NCBI GenBank assembly: GCA_018261935.1
Contig: JAGTRP010000001.1
Location: 280,089 to 344,088, forward strand
Direction: 5' to 3'
Length of the DNA stretch: 64,000 nucleotides
Origin: Rhodocyclaceae bacterium
GTDB lineage: Bacteria; Pseudomonadota; Gammaproteobacteria; Burkholderiales; Rhodocyclaceae
The notes under the pieces were generated by a model that saw only the letters and a list, made by a program, of their open reading frames with translations, ran no database searches and had not been told where the DNA came from. Shown in pieces: positions 30,270-39,958 of the stretch (position 1 is its first letter; each line of letters opens with the position of its first letter). The position numbers and the translations under genes were made by a program.

Positions 30270-31010
30270 TTAATAGTCTTCTTCCTGCAATTTTGGCGGA
30301 CGGCCATCGAAAATCTGGCTGCGCCGCCGCTGCAGGTAGGCATCACGAATGTAGGAATATTTGTCGATGGCGGCCTGCTCCACCACCTTGTCGGTGGGCA
30401 GGAGACTGGCACGGATATCGACGAAGCGCAGTGCGATGGTGCTGTTGCGCACCGGAATGGGATCGATACCCCAACCCACCGGGTCGGCAAAGGCATCCAC
30501 CACGAAGCCGCCGGTGTCGCGGACGGTACGGGGCCCGATGAGCGGCCAGAACAGATAACCGCCGTCGTCCACGCCCCAGCGGGCCAAGGTCTGGCCGAAA
30601 TCCTCGTCGTGCTTTTCGAGACCCAGTTCGCTGGCGACATCGAAAAGACCGAAAATGCCGACGGTGGAATTGATCAGGAGCCGTGCGATATCGCTGGCAC
30701 CATCGTCACCCTTGCCCTGCAAGCCGTTGTTGATGCCGGTCCACAGGTCGCCCACATTGCCGAAAAAGTTGCCTACGCCGGCCTTCACCGGCAGCGGCAC
30801 GGCATTATCGTAGGCCTTCGCCACCGGCTTGGCGACCGCCTTGTCGATCCCTTCATTGACCGCGAACATGGCCCGGTTGAAGCCTTCGTAGGGATCCTTC
30901 GGATTGTCGCCACGGGTAGCGCAACCCGACGCCAGAGCCGCCGCGCCACAGAAGGCCAGTGCAGTTCCGGTCCTTCGACCCCATTCTGAAAACTTCGCCA
31001 TGACGGTCAT
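30270..31010 (-). CDS. mlaA: Outer-membrane lipoprotein MlaA (VacJ)
   Basis: The 246-residue protein has a lipoprotein signal ending in AALASGC and the VacJ domain: DPYEGFNRAMFAVNEGID, PVKAGVGNFFGNVGDLWTGINNGLQG and GPYLFWPLIGPRTVRDTGG-like GGYLFWPLIGPRTVRD. MlaA removes surface-exposed phospholipids from the outer membrane outer leaflet. Unlike in E. coli, mlaA is inside the mla operon, between mlaD and mlaC. Two start codons are possible (31010 and 31001); the first overlaps the mlaD stop. Confidence 0.96.
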   Translation of the reverse strand: MTVMAKFSEWGRRTGTALAFCGAAALASGCATRGDNPKDPYEGFNRAMFAVNEGIDKAVAKPVAKAYDNAVPLPVKAGVGNFFGNVGDLWTGINNGLQGKGDDGASDIARLLINSTVGIFGLFDVASELGLEKHDEDFGQTLARWGVDDGGYLFWPLIGPRTVRDTGGFVVDAFADPVGWGIDPIPVRNSTIALRFVDIRASLLPTDKVVEQAAIDKYSYIRDAYLQRRRSQIFDGRPPKLQEEDY

Positions 31011-31477
31011 TTCTGCGTTTGCCCTTCCGAAGCCTTGCTAAACAGGAACTGGCCAATGAGCTTTTCCAGCACAACGGCCGACTGGGTCTTGGCGATGACA
31101 TCGCCAGGGTTCAGCATCTTTTCGTCACCGCCCGCTTCGAGACCCACGAACTGCTCCCCCAGCAGGCCGGAGGTGTAGATGGAAGCAAACGTATCCTTCG
31201 GGAAGTGGTAACGACCGTCAATCGTCATGGTCACCACCGCCTCGTAGGCATGGGTGTCGAAGCCGATATCCGTGATCCGCCCCACCACGACGCCGGCGCT
31301 TTTCACGGGGCCGCGCACCTTGAGGCCACCAATATTATCAAACTTGGCTTGCAGCACATACGCATTTGACATACGGGCCGAGGAAAGGTTGCCTACTTTC
31401 AGAGAAAGAAACAACAACGCGGCGATGCCGATGGCAACGAAGATACCAACCCAAAGGTCGAGAACAGAACGGCTCAT
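31007..31477 (-). CDS. mlaD: MCE-domain protein MlaD
   Basis: The 156-residue protein has one N-terminal membrane helix (about 8-25) and an MCE domain (YVLQAKFDNIGGLKVRGPVKSAGVVVGRITDI). MlaD forms a hexameric ring in the periplasm on top of MlaE. It overlaps mlaE and mlaA by 4 bases at each side. Confidence 0.97.
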   Translation of the reverse strand: MSRSVLDLWVGIFVAIGIAALLFLSLKVGNLSSARMSNAYVLQAKFDNIGGLKVRGPVKSAGVVVGRITDIGFDTHAYEAVVTMTIDGRYHFPKDTFASIYTSGLLGEQFVGLEAGGDEKMLNPGDVIAKTQSAVVLEKLIGQFLFSKASEGQTQK

Positions 31478-32295
31478 GAATTTCCCCGGAACATGAACGA
31501 GGTCAAAACAAAATCGAGGGCCAGAATAGCCAAGGCCGAGGTGACGACGGTGCGGGTAATAGCCCGCGAGACACCTTCGGCCGTAGGCAACGAATCGTAG
31601 CCTTCGAAAACGGCGATAAGGGATACCGCGGCACCGAAAACGAAGCTTTTTATCACGCCGTTCCAGATGTCGTAGCGGAAATCCACCGAACTCTGCATCT
31701 GGGACCAGAAGGCCCCGTCATCAACGCCGATGAAAACGACGCCGATGAGCCACCCCCCCAGCACCCCCAGGGCTGAGAACAGGGCCGCCAGGAGCGGCAT
31801 GGCGAGCAGCCCGCCCCAAAAGCGGGGAGCGACCACCCGGGCGACGGGGTCCACCGCCATCATGTCCATGGCCTTCAACTGCTCGGTGGCCTTCATCAAT
31901 CCGATTTCTGCGGTAATCGAAGAGCCGGCCCGGGAAGCAAAGAGGAGTGCCGCGACCACCGGCCCCAACTCCCGGGAAAGGGACAGGGCCACCATGACGC
32001 CGAGGTACTCGGGGGAGCCGAAACGCTGCAGGATCTCATAGCCCTGCAGGCCCAGCACCAGGCCGACAAAGAGCCCGGAGACCGAAATAATGAGCAGGGA
32101 CAACACGCCGCTGACATAGATTTCACGCAGGGTCAGGTGCAGGCGGCGGAAGGATGTCCCGGACTGGAGCAGCAGGGCGAAGAAGAAGCGGCTGGCAAAA
32201 CCGAGGCGCCAGATGCGCTCGGTGACGGCATGCCCCAGCCGGCGAAAAGGTTGCAACAAATCAGGCACGGACGACTGCCCTCCCCAGAAATTCAT
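31474..32295 (-). CDS. mlaE: Lipid ABC transporter permease MlaE
   Basis: The permease of the Mla complex (DUF140/MlaE) shows LREIYVSGVLSLLIISVSGLFVGLVLGLQGYE and the EIGLMKATEQLKAMDMMAVDP motif. Five or six helices follow. The ATG at 32295 gives 273 residues but lies 35 bases inside mlaF. A GTG at 32268 would give a 264-residue protein with a tighter overlap, closer to the usual 260. Either start keeps the same domain. Confidence 0.95.
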   Translation of the reverse strand: MNFWGGQSSVPDLLQPFRRLGHAVTERIWRLGFASRFFFALLLQSGTSFRRLHLTLREIYVSGVLSLLIISVSGLFVGLVLGLQGYEILQRFGSPEYLGVMVALSLSRELGPVVAALLFASRAGSSITAEIGLMKATEQLKAMDMMAVDPVARVVAPRFWGGLLAMPLLAALFSALGVLGGWLIGVVFIGVDDGAFWSQMQSSVDFRYDIWNGVIKSFVFGAAVSLIAVFEGYDSLPTAEGVSRAITRTVVTSALAILALDFVLTSFMFRGNS

Positions 32296-33094
32296 CCCGC
32301 ACCGAAGGCGCCGGGACATCGAAGGTGACCGGCCCCTGGACCTCGGCATGGACGAACTGATGCACGAAAGGATCCTTGGAAGCCCGGATCTCGTCCGGCG
32401 TCCCTTCCGCCACGATCTGGCCGTCGGAGACGAAGTAGATGTAGTCGACGATAAGCAGGGATTCCTGCACATCATGGGTCACCATGATGGATGTCGCCCC
32501 CAGGGCGTCATTGAGCTTGCGGATCAATTGGCCGATCACCCCGAGGGCGATGGGATCGAGGCCGGTGAAGGGCTCGTCGTACATGATCAGCATGGGGTCC
32601 AGGGCCACGGCCCGGGCCAGGGCGACGCGCCGGGCCATGCCCCCGGAGAGTTCGGCCGGCATCAGGCGGTGAGAGCCGCGCAGGCCGACGGCCTCGAGCT
32701 TCATGAGCACCAGGTCGCGAATCACCTCCTCCGGCAGATCGGTATGCTCGCGCAGGGGAAAGGCGACGTTCTCGAACACCGACATATCGGTAAACAGGGC
32801 GCCGAACTGGAAAAGCATGCCGAGCTTGCGGCGGAAATCATGGAGGCCCTTGCGGTCCAGCTTGTGCACCTCGTTGCCGTTGATCCGGACAGCGCCGGCC
32901 GACGGCCTCAGCTGCCCGCCGATGCAGCGCAGCAGCGTCGTCTTGCCGCAGCCCGACCCCCCCATGATGGCCACCACCTTGCCGCGCGGGATGGACATGT
33001 TGATGCCCTTGAGCACGGGCCGGCCGGCGTAGCTGAAAAACAGGTTATCGACGCGAACCAGCGGCTCGTCTGACGGAGTGGAAAGCACGATCAA
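32261..33094 (-). CDS. mlaF: Lipid ABC transporter ATPase MlaF
   Basis: The 277-residue ATPase has Walker A GGSGCGKT (45-52), signature LSGGMARRVALARAV, Walker B LIMYDEPFTGLDP and the switch His in VTHDVQES. It is the first gene of mlaFEDACB and its followers down to murA. The 110 bases up to the divergent mshM-like gene hold both promoters. Confidence 0.97.
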   Translation of the reverse strand: MIVLSTPSDEPLVRVDNLFFSYAGRPVLKGINMSIPRGKVVAIMGGSGCGKTTLLRCIGGQLRPSAGAVRINGNEVHKLDRKGLHDFRRKLGMLFQFGALFTDMSVFENVAFPLREHTDLPEEVIRDLVLMKLEAVGLRGSHRLMPAELSGGMARRVALARAVALDPMLIMYDEPFTGLDPIALGVIGQLIRKLNDALGATSIMVTHDVQESLLIVDYIYFVSDGQIVAEGTPDEIRASKDPFVHQFVHAEVQGPVTFDVPAPSVRDEFLGRAVVRA

Positions 33095-33204
33095 TTTGCA
33101 GGGTTGGGGAATTTTTGATTTTACCAGAGGGCTTCCGCATTCCAGTCAACTATTCCAGTCGGCTTCTTCACGGCGCCATTCCACTCCGCATAATATGGCA
33201 TCCC

Positions 33205-34563
33205 ATGAACTTATACCTTAATCATTTCGGCCTCCGGGACGCCCCTTTCCGCATTACGCCCGCCACGGACGCTTTCTTCACCGGCGCCAAGCGCGGCAGC
33301 ATCCTTGCCGCCCTGCTCTACGCCATCGAAAGCGGCGAAGGCCTGATCAAGGTCACCGGCGAAGTCGGAAGCGGCAAGACCCTGCTGAGCCGCATGCTCA
33401 CCGAGCAGCTGCCTGGGAACACGGACACCATCTATATCGCCACCCCCTCCCTGTCCCGCCACGAGGTGCTGCAGACCCTGGCCGACGAACTGGGACTGGC
33501 CGGCACGGCCGAGCGCCCCGGCCAGGTCTTGCGCTCCCTGCAGAACACCCTGGTCGCCCGCTACGGGCAGGGACGCCGGGTGGTGGTCATCGTAGACGAG
33601 GCCCATGCCATGCCGCAGGAGAGCCTCGACCAGATTCGCCTGCTTTCCAACCTCGAGTCCGGACGGGACAAGCTCCTGCAAATCGCCCTTTTCGGCCAGC
33701 CCGAACTGGACGAACTGCTCGCCAGCCATGCCTTGCGCCCACTGCGGGACCGGATTACCCACAGCTTCAGCTTGCCGCCCCTGGACCAGGAGGCGGTACG
33801 GGAATACATCGAGTTCCGGCTGCAGGCCGCCGGCCACCGGGGACCGAGCCTCTTCTCGCCCAAGGCAGTCGCGGTCATCGCCCGCGCTTCCGCCGGCCGG
33901 ACCCGTCGCATCAACATACTGGCGGACAAATCCCTGCTGTCGGCCTTCGCCGCCAACCGCCCCGGCGTCGAGAAAGACGACGCCGAGCGGGCCGCCAAAG
34001 ATTGCAGGTTGACCGACGGAAGGCGCAAGACAGCCTATTTCCAGCGCCTGCCCCACCTCCTGCTCGCGGCCGGCGCCCTGGGAATCGCCCTGGCCACCGG
34101 CTGGGTGGCCCATAGCCTGGCGATCTCCTCGCCGCCCCCTCCGAAAGAGGCGGCACTCTCCAGCGCCAGCCCACCGCAAGCCACCCCGCCGGCGGCGAGA
34201 CCGGCCCCCACCGGTTCGTCCGAACCTGCAACGATGGCAATAACGGCACCCCAGCCCACCGAAACCATCCCCACCCCGCCGGCCCTCGTCATTCAACTGG
34301 CTTTTTCCGATTCCCTGGCGGCCCCCTGGTTTGCCGCCTTCCGGGCCCAGGCCGCCAGCCTTCTCGGACCCGACCAGGTCAGGGCGATTCCGACCCGCAT
34401 TGCCGGCCGAGAGGTCGTGGCGCTGTGCACCGGCTCCTACACGACCCGCGACCAGGCCATCGCCGCCGCAACGCAGCTGCCAGAAGCCCTGCGGCGCCAC
34501 CAGCCCCAGGTCCGCTCCCTAGCCGGGCTGGACTCGGCTCTGAGAAATATTTCTCAAAAATAA
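33205..34563 (+). CDS. mshM: MshM/ExeA-like AAA ATPase with C-terminal periplasmic extension
   Basis: The 452-residue protein starts MNLYLNHFGLRDAPFRITP, the ExeA/MshM opening. The AAA domain has Walker A GEVGSGKT (52-59) and Walker B VVVIVDEAH (126-134). A membrane helix (about 283-304) is followed by a Pro/Ala-rich linker and a C-terminal domain (about 365-445) that resembles SPOR-type repeats in layout. Typical MshM proteins stop soon after the ATPase part, so the tail is an addition. By analogy with ExeA, it should help place or assemble the secretin in the peptidoglycan layer. It is first in the pilus operon, and the ATG at 33205 is chosen over an upstream in-frame extension. Confidence 0.85.
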   Translation: MNLYLNHFGLRDAPFRITPATDAFFTGAKRGSILAALLYAIESGEGLIKVTGEVGSGKTLLSRMLTEQLPGNTDTIYIATPSLSRHEVLQTLADELGLAGTAERPGQVLRSLQNTLVARYGQGRRVVVIVDEAHAMPQESLDQIRLLSNLESGRDKLLQIALFGQPELDELLASHALRPLRDRITHSFSLPPLDQEAVREYIEFRLQAAGHRGPSLFSPKAVAVIARASAGRTRRINILADKSLLSAFAANRPGVEKDDAERAAKDCRLTDGRRKTAYFQRLPHLLLAAGALGIALATGWVAHSLAISSPPPPKEAALSSASPPQATPPAARPAPTGSSEPATMAITAPQPTETIPTPPALVIQLAFSDSLAAPWFAAFRAQAASLLGPDQVRAIPTRIAGREVVALCTGSYTTRDQAIAAATQLPEALRRHQPQVRSLAGLDSALRNISQK

Positions 34564-34638
34564 GGATGGAATATTACAATGGCGAATTAATTGGCATTAT
34601 TTGACAATTCTCAAGGCGAAGGTCCCACCGACGGCCTC

Positions 34639-36768
34639 ATGACATCTCAGTATCGAGCATTTTTCCTGGCCCATGCGGGCGTCGTCATCGCCACTCTGCT
34701 CTCCGGCTGCGCCGAGCCTCAAGTCAAGCCCTCCGAGCAACACATCAAGCCGGCCGCCAAGCCGGCCGGCGCCCCACCACCGCTGGCGGCCATCCCGGCC
34801 GTCGCACCGCCCAAGCCGGCACCGCGCCAGGAAACCTACAGTGTCGTGGTAAACAACGTGCCAGCCCGGGAAGTGCTCTTCGCCCTCGCCCGGGACGCCC
34901 GGATCGACATCGACATCGCCAGCGACATCGAGGGCTCCATCACCCTCAACGCCCTCAACCAGTCCCTGCCTCAGTTGCTGGACCGGATTACTCGGCAGAT
35001 CGACATGCGCTGGGAGATGGAAGGCAAGGTCCTGCAGATCAGCCGGGACACGCCTTTCCTGCGCAACTACAAGGTGGATTACGTCAATCTGGCTCGGCAG
35101 TCCACCAGTTCGGTGAATGTGGCCACCCAGATCGCCGGCTCGTCGTCGGCCGGCAGCTCAGGCGGCTCCGGAGGTGGCGCAAGTGCCGGCGGCGCTGTCG
35201 GCAACAGTTCGCTGACCAACGTAACCAGCCGCTCGGACAATGACTTCTGGGCCACTCTGATCGCCAATATCCGCGACTTGTTGCGGGAAACCGACCGGGT
35301 ATTGCCGGAAGGTTCCTATGAGCAGACGCAGGAGGCCACCAACTCTCAACAGACCACGGGCACCGGTGCGCCGGCACCTGCCCATACCCGAGGCACCACG
35401 ACGCCATCCCTCGCGACCAGCCCGAACCCGGCGGCCATGCAAACCGCCGGCACGACCACCGTCCGTCGCAGCACTTTCCGCGAGGCGGCCTCGGTCATCG
35501 CCAACCGGGAAACCGGCGTCATCGCCGTCCGCGCCACGGCGAAGCAGCACGAGAAAATCCGCGAATTCATGGACCGGGTCCTCAGCAATGCCGGGCGCCA
35601 GGTGCTGATCGAGGCCACTATCGTCGAGGTCAGCCTCAACGATCAATCGCAGACCGGCGTGGACTGGAAGAGCGTCGCCCTCGCCTCCGGCTTCACCTTC
35701 CGCCAGAACCTGCTGGGCACGGCCCTGGACAAGGCCCTGCCCGACTCGACCCGGTCCAGCCTGATCAGTTCCATCATGGGGGACAGCAATCTCTCCACGG
35801 CCCAGAAATCCAACCTGATTCAGCAAGTCGCCAGCGGCATGGGCACCCTTGGTGATCCGACCAACAGCGTCCAGCAGTTACAAATCCTCAACGCTTTCAC
35901 ACTACCGGCCGATCAACAAGCTGCCGCCTTGCAACAGGCTATTGCCCTCCCCGCCTACGGCGGCGTCGTCGGCACCCCTGGCGCCACCGTACCCCTGACC
36001 GACAGCCGCTTTACCGGCGGCATGTTCCCGCTCACCAACAAGAGCGCCGGCATGACCGTCGGCTACGGCAGGGGCAGCAGCTTCGCCGCCGCTATGAGCC
36101 TCCTGTCCCAATACGGCCGCACCAAGGTCATTTCCAGCCCCAAGATCACGGCCCTCAACAACCAGAGCGCGGTGCTGCGGGTGGTGGACAACCTGGTGTA
36201 TTTCAACATCAGCGCCCAGATCACCCCCGGCGTCGCCGGCGCCGCCCCTGTTTCGGTCTATACCTCCACCGCCAACACGGTCGCCGTCGGATTCGTGATG
36301 AACGTCATCCCGCAGATCGATGACGGAAACCAGGTGACACTGACCGTCCGCCCCACCATTTCCCGGCTCCGCGGCTACGCCCAGGATCCCAACCCGGTCC
36401 TGCAGAACGTGCCAAACCTGGTGCCCATCGTCCAGACCCGGGAAATGGAATCGGTGATGAAGGTGCCTTCCGGCAACGTGGTGATGATGGGCGGGCTGAT
36501 GGAGGATTCCGAAAACCGGGGCCAGGAAGGACTGCCGGGCGTCGGCGACCTGCCCGGCGTCGGCGGCCTGTTCTCTACCCGCAACACCCAGGCCGGCAAG
36601 ACCGAACTGGTCATCTTCCTGCGCCCCGTCGTCATCAATGACGCCAGCCTGGAAGGCGACTACAGCTTTGCCAAGGACCTGCTACCCGGCAAGGATTTCT
36701 TCAACCAGCCGGTCCAGCGCAAGATACCCATGCAGCCGGCCTCCTATCCGCCGGAGGCAACGCCGTGA
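34639..36768 (+). CDS. mshL: MSHA-type pilus secretin
   Basis: This 709-residue lipoprotein secretin forms the outer-membrane pore of the pilus. A signal peptide with lipobox ATLLSGC is followed by STN/N-domains, a Gly/Ser-rich linker (about 165-195) and the secretin core with KVISSPKITALNNQSAVLRV and the C-terminal VPSGNVVMMGGLMEDSENR. The N-terminal choice is uncertain: ATG at 34639 (used here) or an in-frame TTG at 34591 that adds 16 residues; neither has a strong ribosome site. The next gene overlaps its end by 4 bases. Confidence 0.93.
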   Translation: MTSQYRAFFLAHAGVVIATLLSGCAEPQVKPSEQHIKPAAKPAGAPPPLAAIPAVAPPKPAPRQETYSVVVNNVPAREVLFALARDARIDIDIASDIEGSITLNALNQSLPQLLDRITRQIDMRWEMEGKVLQISRDTPFLRNYKVDYVNLARQSTSSVNVATQIAGSSSAGSSGGSGGGASAGGAVGNSSLTNVTSRSDNDFWATLIANIRDLLRETDRVLPEGSYEQTQEATNSQQTTGTGAPAPAHTRGTTTPSLATSPNPAAMQTAGTTTVRRSTFREAASVIANRETGVIAVRATAKQHEKIREFMDRVLSNAGRQVLIEATIVEVSLNDQSQTGVDWKSVALASGFTFRQNLLGTALDKALPDSTRSSLISSIMGDSNLSTAQKSNLIQQVASGMGTLGDPTNSVQQLQILNAFTLPADQQAAALQQAIALPAYGGVVGTPGATVPLTDSRFTGGMFPLTNKSAGMTVGYGRGSSFAAAMSLLSQYGRTKVISSPKITALNNQSAVLRVVDNLVYFNISAQITPGVAGAAPVSVYTSTANTVAVGFVMNVIPQIDDGNQVTLTVRPTISRLRGYAQDPNPVLQNVPNLVPIVQTREMESVMKVPSGNVVMMGGLMEDSENRGQEGLPGVGDLPGVGGLFSTRNTQAGKTELVIFLRPVVINDASLEGDYSFAKDLLPGKDFFNQPVQRKIPMQPASYPPEATP

Positions 36769-38261
36769 GCCTGCTGCTGGAGGCCTTGAAGCGGGCTGAG
36801 CGGCAACGCCAGCCCACCGAATCTGCGGGGTCGCTCTCTCTCGCCCCAACGCTACCGCCGGTTCCCGTCCCGCCCGAGCCCGAGCCGCCGGAGCCTTTCC
36901 CCGAGCTGACCATGACGCTGGAGCCCCTGCCAGCGCCGGAAACGGCCCCGCAAGCCGCGCCGGAAGGCGACAAAGCGCAGAACGGAGCAGACGAGCTGGC
37001 ACCGGAGCCGGCAGGTGACACACCCGCCGTGGCGGAAATTCCACCGCTCGAATTTTCCCCGTCCGAAACGCCGCCAGCCCCCGCCGCCGAACCGGCGGAT
37101 AGCCTCCCCGCACCAGCGGGTGAATCGCCACCGCCCCCTGCAGCTCCCTGCCCCGAACCTGTCCAGCCGGCACGGCAGCCTTCGGCCCCACCGGCACCGG
37201 CCGCAAGCGACGCCTCGCCGAAGGAGCACCGCCCCTCGCCCCTCGCCCCCCCAGAGCAGCGGGAGCGAGTCCGCGCCCTGCTCCGTGCCACGGACAGCAG
37301 CGGCAAATTGCCGCCGGCCCGCAAGCGGCAACTGGTTCTCGGCGGCATTGCGCTGGCGACTGCGGCGGCCGCGGCCGGGGCGCTTTTCTGGCTCGACCGG
37401 CAGTTGTCGGCGCCGCCCCCCCTCCAGGCTGCGGCCGCATCCATGCCGCCGGCGGCACCTCCGTCCCCCGCCGTACCGGACACTGCTTCCATGCCCGCTC
37501 CGGCGACAGCTGAAGCCGCCCTCCCTGCTCCCGGTGGAGAAGCCGCCCCGCCCCCGGCAGACAACCGCGCAAGAGCCGCCTCTGCCGACCTGCCGTCCCC
37601 CAAGACTCCGCAGGAGACTCCTGCAGCCGCACCCCGCGAACCGCGGCCCGGCCAGCCGGCCATCCGCCGCGACACCCAGATCGTCATCGTCCATCCCGCC
37701 ACTGCAGCCGCCTACGCCGCCATGGCCAACGGCAACCTGAATGCCGCCCGGGAACACTACCAGGAAGCCCTGAAGAGCGACCAGCGCAGCCGCGACGCTC
37801 TGCTCGGATTGGCCGTCACGGCCCTGCGCGAAGGACGCCGCGAGGAGGCGGCCCGCCGCTACGAGCAGATGCTCGGCCTCGACCCCCGTGATCCCGACGC
37901 CAACGCCGGCATCGCCCTCCTGCACGGCGCCGTGGACCCGGTTGGCCATGAGAGCCGCCTCAAGGCCGTCCTGGCCGAACGGGGCGACAATGCCGCCCTG
38001 CACCACGCCCTCGGTTCCCTGCTGGCCCGCCAGCACCGCTGGGGCGAAGCCCAGGAAGCCTTCTTCCGGGCGGTCACCCTGGCCCCCCAGTCCGCCGACT
38101 ATCAATTCAACCTGGCCGTCAGCCTGGATCACCTGGGGCAATATACCCAGGCCCGCATCTATTACCGCAAGGCCCTGGGCTTTTCGGCTCCGGGGTCGTC
38201 CACCTTCGACCGGGAAGCCGTCCAGTCCCGGATCGCCGCCATCGACGCCCTCAGCCCATGA
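36765..38261 (+). CDS. mshN: MSHA biogenesis TPR protein MshN
   Basis: The 498-residue protein starts MSLLLEALKRAERQR, the short conserved cytoplasmic motif of MshN and GspB/ExeB-like proteins. It has a very long Pro/Ala/Glu-rich linker, a membrane helix (about 192-208), another Pro-rich linker, and tetratricopeptide repeats from about 320 to the end (NGNLNAAREHYQEALKSDQRSRDALLGLAV). It probably bridges the inner-membrane motor and the periplasmic secretin. It is coupled by 4-base overlaps to mshL and mshE. Confidence 0.88.
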   Translation: MSLLLEALKRAERQRQPTESAGSLSLAPTLPPVPVPPEPEPPEPFPELTMTLEPLPAPETAPQAAPEGDKAQNGADELAPEPAGDTPAVAEIPPLEFSPSETPPAPAAEPADSLPAPAGESPPPPAAPCPEPVQPARQPSAPPAPAASDASPKEHRPSPLAPPEQRERVRALLRATDSSGKLPPARKRQLVLGGIALATAAAAAGALFWLDRQLSAPPPLQAAAASMPPAAPPSPAVPDTASMPAPATAEAALPAPGGEAAPPPADNRARAASADLPSPKTPQETPAAAPREPRPGQPAIRRDTQIVIVHPATAAAYAAMANGNLNAAREHYQEALKSDQRSRDALLGLAVTALREGRREEAARRYEQMLGLDPRDPDANAGIALLHGAVDPVGHESRLKAVLAERGDNAALHHALGSLLARQHRWGEAQEAFFRAVTLAPQSADYQFNLAVSLDHLGQYTQARIYYRKALGFSAPGSSTFDREAVQSRIAAIDALSP

Positions 38262-39952
38262 ACGCCCCGCCCCGCAAGAAGCCCCTCGGCGAGCTGCTCG
38301 TCAGCCAGGGCATCATCACCAGCGACCAGCTGGTCATCGCCCTGTCGGAGCAGAAGCGCACCGGCATTCCCCTGGGCAAGCTCCTGGTGCAGCTGGGTTT
38401 CGTCACCGAGGAGACGATTACCGACGCCCTGTCGGAAAACCTCGGCCGCGAAACAGTCAGCCTGGCCAACATGCTGCCGGACAACACGGCGCTGAAGCTC
38501 ATCCCCAAGGACATGGCGAAGCGCTACAAGCTGCTGCCCCTGGGCTTCGACCAGGAAGGGAAGACCCTGGTGGTGGGCATGGCCGACCCCAACAACATCG
38601 TCGCCCTCGATCAGCTGCGGGCGCTCCTCAAGGGCCAATTTGTTCCCTCCCCGCGCCTGGTGGGCGAAGGCGAGGTGCAGCGCGCCATCGACCAGTTCTA
38701 CGGCTACGAGTTTTCCATCGACGGCATCCTGCGGGAAATCGAGACCGGCGAAATCGACTACGCCAGCCTGCAGTCCAGCGATGCCGAATACAGCCAGCCG
38801 GTGGTCCGGCTCATCGACGCCATCCTGGCCGACGCCGTCCAGAAGGGTGTCTCCGACATCCACATCGAGCCGGAGGAGCGCTTCCTGCGCATCCGCTACC
38901 GCATCGACGGCGTCCTGCGCCAGATCCGCAGCCTTCACATCAGCTACTGGCCGGCCATGCTGGTGCGCCTGAAGGTGCTGGCCAGCATGAACATCGCCGA
39001 ATCCCGGGCCCCCCAGGACGGCCGCATTTCCCTGATGATCTCGGGCCGCCCGGTGGATTTCCGCGCCGCCGTGCAGCCGGTCACCTGGGGCGAGAATTTC
39101 GTCGCCCGCATCCTCGACCGCCAGCGCTCGATTGTTCCCCTGGAGGGACTCGGCCTGGCCGACGACAACCTGGATCTCCTCAAGCTGATGCTGGCCCGTC
39201 CCGAGGGCATCCTCCTCGTCACCGGCCCCACCGGCAGCGGCAAGACCACGACCCTCTACTCCATCCTGAGCCACATGAATTCCGAGGGGGTCCACATCAT
39301 GACCCTCGAAGACCCGGTGGAATACCCCCTGCCCCTGGTACGCCAGGCCTCGGTGAACGAGTCGGCCAAGATGGATTTCGCCAATGGCATCCGCTCCATG
39401 ATGCGCCAGGATCCGGACATCATCCTGATCGGCGAGGTTCGGGATTCGGACACGGCCGACATGGCCTTCCGCGCCGCCATGACCGGCCACCAGGTGTTCT
39501 CCACCCTGCACACCAATAGCGCCATCGGCGCCATTCCGCGCCTCCTGGACATCGGCGTGCTGCCGGACATCATGGCCGGCAACATCATCGGCATCGTCGC
39601 CCAGCGCCTGGTGCGCAGGCTCTGCCCCCACTGCAAGGAGACCTACCAGGCCGATGAAATCGAAGCCAAGCTCCTCGGCACCACCGGCTACCCGATCCTT
39701 CACCGGGCCGTCGGCTGCGGGCGCTGCGACAACCTCGGCTACAAGGGCCGCCTGACCATCATGGAACTGCTCAAGATGGACAGCGAACTGGACGAACTCA
39801 TCGCCCGCCGGGCCACCGCCCAGGAGCTGCGCAAGACGGCCCTGTCCAAGGGCTTCAAGACCCTGGCCGACGACGGCAGCCGGCGGGTCCTCGACGGGAC
39901 CACCTCCCTGGAGGAAATCTCCCGGGTGGTGGACCTCACCTCCCGGCTCTGA
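38258..39952 (+). CDS. mshE: Pilus extension ATPase MshE (GspE/PilB family)
   Basis: The 564-residue hexameric ATPase drives pilus polymerisation. It has the N-terminal MshEN-type domain (LGELLVSQGIITSDQLVIALSEQ), which binds cyclic di-GMP in Vibrio MshE, the Walker A GPTGSGKT (about 323-330), the MTLEDPVEYPL Asp box, RQDPDIILIGEVRD, and the tetracysteine zinc site CPHC...CGRC (about 456-490). Presence of the MshEN domain suggests control by c-di-GMP, an inference from Vibrio cholerae. Confidence 0.95.
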   Translation: MNAPPRKKPLGELLVSQGIITSDQLVIALSEQKRTGIPLGKLLVQLGFVTEETITDALSENLGRETVSLANMLPDNTALKLIPKDMAKRYKLLPLGFDQEGKTLVVGMADPNNIVALDQLRALLKGQFVPSPRLVGEGEVQRAIDQFYGYEFSIDGILREIETGEIDYASLQSSDAEYSQPVVRLIDAILADAVQKGVSDIHIEPEERFLRIRYRIDGVLRQIRSLHISYWPAMLVRLKVLASMNIAESRAPQDGRISLMISGRPVDFRAAVQPVTWGENFVARILDRQRSIVPLEGLGLADDNLDLLKLMLARPEGILLVTGPTGSGKTTTLYSILSHMNSEGVHIMTLEDPVEYPLPLVRQASVNESAKMDFANGIRSMMRQDPDIILIGEVRDSDTADMAFRAAMTGHQVFSTLHTNSAIGAIPRLLDIGVLPDIMAGNIIGIVAQRLVRRLCPHCKETYQADEIEAKLLGTTGYPILHRAVGCGRCDNLGYKGRLTIMELLKMDSELDELIARRATAQELRKTALSKGFKTLADDGSRRVLDGTTSLEEISRVVDLTSRL

Positions 39953-39958
39953 CCCGCC

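Noticed and set aside
34339..34563. Possible frameshifted remnant gene between mshM and mshL
   Set aside because: The sequence is the C-terminal domain of the MshM-like protein in one open frame; no break is needed.
35158..35826. Minus-strand frame opposite the MshL linker and core
   Set aside because: Antisense to a conserved secretin; Gly/Arg-rich product without motifs.
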